NCBI GenBank assembly: GCA_947499305.1
Contig: CANMNN010000001.1
Span: 243,597-307,596 of the forward strand
DNA from: an uncultured Arenicella sp.
Lineage (GTDB): Bacteria; Pseudomonadota; Gammaproteobacteria; Arenicellales; Arenicellaceae
Length of the DNA stretch: 64,000 nt
Reading direction: 5' to 3'
Shown one piece after another: positions 63,509 to 64,000 of the stretch (the stretch's first letter is position 1; the number at the start of each line of letters is the position of its first letter). Below the pieces are notes generated by a model. It was given only the letters and a program-made list of their open reading frames with translations. It was not told the origin of the DNA and searched no databases. The translations under genes were made by a program, and so were the position numbers.

Positions 63509-64000
63509 CCGACACCCTTGCAATTCACCCGTGCGGGTGAGGCGGGCTGAGTTAACTTTGCGTACTATTATTTCAACAGCGCACACCAGGATGGTGGCTT
63601 GAGCAGGAGGCTCGGTGTTGTTATTGAACGCCGCTTTTGCTATGCCCTTTGGGTGCGGGCGGCGTTCTAATTTTCACTCTTGAGTGGCAGCAGCTTATCA
63701 ATGTCGTCGAAGTTGTTGGCGTTTGGTATTTCGCTGAACACTCGCTTTAAGTAGGCATAGGGTTCCACGCCGTTGGCTTTGGCGGTTTCGATTAAACTGT
63801 ACAGGTTCGCGCTGGCTTTGGCGCCTTGCACGCTTTGGCTGAAGAGCCAGTTCTTGCGCCCAATCGCAAACGGCCTGATGGCATTCTCCACCGCGTTGTT
63901 GTCTATCGGGTAAACACCGTCTTCTAAGTAACCTATTAGGTGAGGCCATTGGTTAGCGAGATAGGTGACTGCAGTGCCGAGCGCGGATTTAGGCGGCACT
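63494..64000 (-). mobile_element. IS66-family insertion element, one end
   Basis: Begins GTAAGCGCC, the typical IS66 terminal sequence, followed by about 170 bases of noncoding end with a CACCCGTGCGGGTG hairpin, then the 3' end of the transposase gene. The candidate 8-bp target duplication on this side is GAACAAAT (63486-63493). The other end is outside the window. Confidence 0.75.
63667..64000 (-). CDS. tnpC: IS66-family transposase (TnpC), C-terminal part
   Basis: 111 codons at the 3' end of the gene; the rest lies beyond the window. [24 protein letters not shown] is the conserved DDE_Tnp_IS66 block containing the catalytic Glu region, followed by [19 protein letters not shown] and the IS66_C tail. 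A GTG at 63999 is internal, not a start. Confidence 0.93.
   Translation of the reverse strand, partial: VPPKSALGTAVTYLANQWPHLIGYLEDGVYPIDNNAVENAIRPFAIGRKNWLFSQSVQGAKASANLYSLIETAKANGVEPYAYLKRVFSEIPNANNFDDIDKLLPLKSEN

Noticed and set aside
1..64000. tRNA or rRNA genes
   Set aside because: None found by eye on either strand; a covariance search would be needed to be certain.

Overview
The window looks like the chromosome of a free-living, probably marine gammaproteobacterium. The protein families (ComM, a FusB-type EF-G, SucCD, a PhoP/PhoQ-like pair, MipA/OmpV, leuCD with a LysR regulator) point that way. I cannot name a species. Base composition looks moderate in the core and clearly more AT-rich in the cassette genes after 47.8 kb.

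Core region, 1-46.5 kb: comM 3' end and a cold-shock gene; two paralogous small genes of unknown function; a stand-alone EF-G gene followed by a duplicated hairpin; a lipoprotein; a large secreted C25 (gingipain-type) peptidase; a DMT exporter; sucCD; an outer-membrane MipA protein; a PepSY protein with a PhoPQ-like two-component system; two small lipoproteins, one Bor-like; a ClC channel; a phosphohexomutase; a fatty-acid oxidation block (AraC regulator, thiolase, FadB/J-type enzyme, enoyl-CoA hydratase, two HSL-type hydrolases); two glutathione peroxidases; nitroreductase; xdhC/mocA; and a long minus-strand run with a polyprenol-type glycosyltransferase cluster and leuC-leuD-leuA under a divergent LysR gene.

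Integron region, 43.5-63.5 kb: an integron integrase (intI) is followed after 5 nt by dnaE2, the SOS error-prone polymerase. A perfect CTGT-N8-ACAG LexA box sits just upstream of the intI start. On the other side of intI lies attI and then at least 36 gene cassettes (about 15.6 kb), all on the + strand, separated by 35 attC sites I located individually. Most cassettes carry one small ORF. These are dominated by one- to four-helix membrane proteins and small secreted proteins. Recognisable exceptions are a DUF1851/Tdi1-type immunity protein, a GspG-like protein, a RipA-like membrane protein and a 2OG-Fe(II) oxygenase. Six cassettes have no convincing ORF, and several cassettes are duplicated within the array. 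The last cassette is broken by an IS66-family element that runs off the window.

The main point of interest is that one LexA-controlled transcript appears to make both the cassette-shuffling integrase and the mutagenic polymerase. DNA damage would then couple cassette rearrangement to point mutagenesis.
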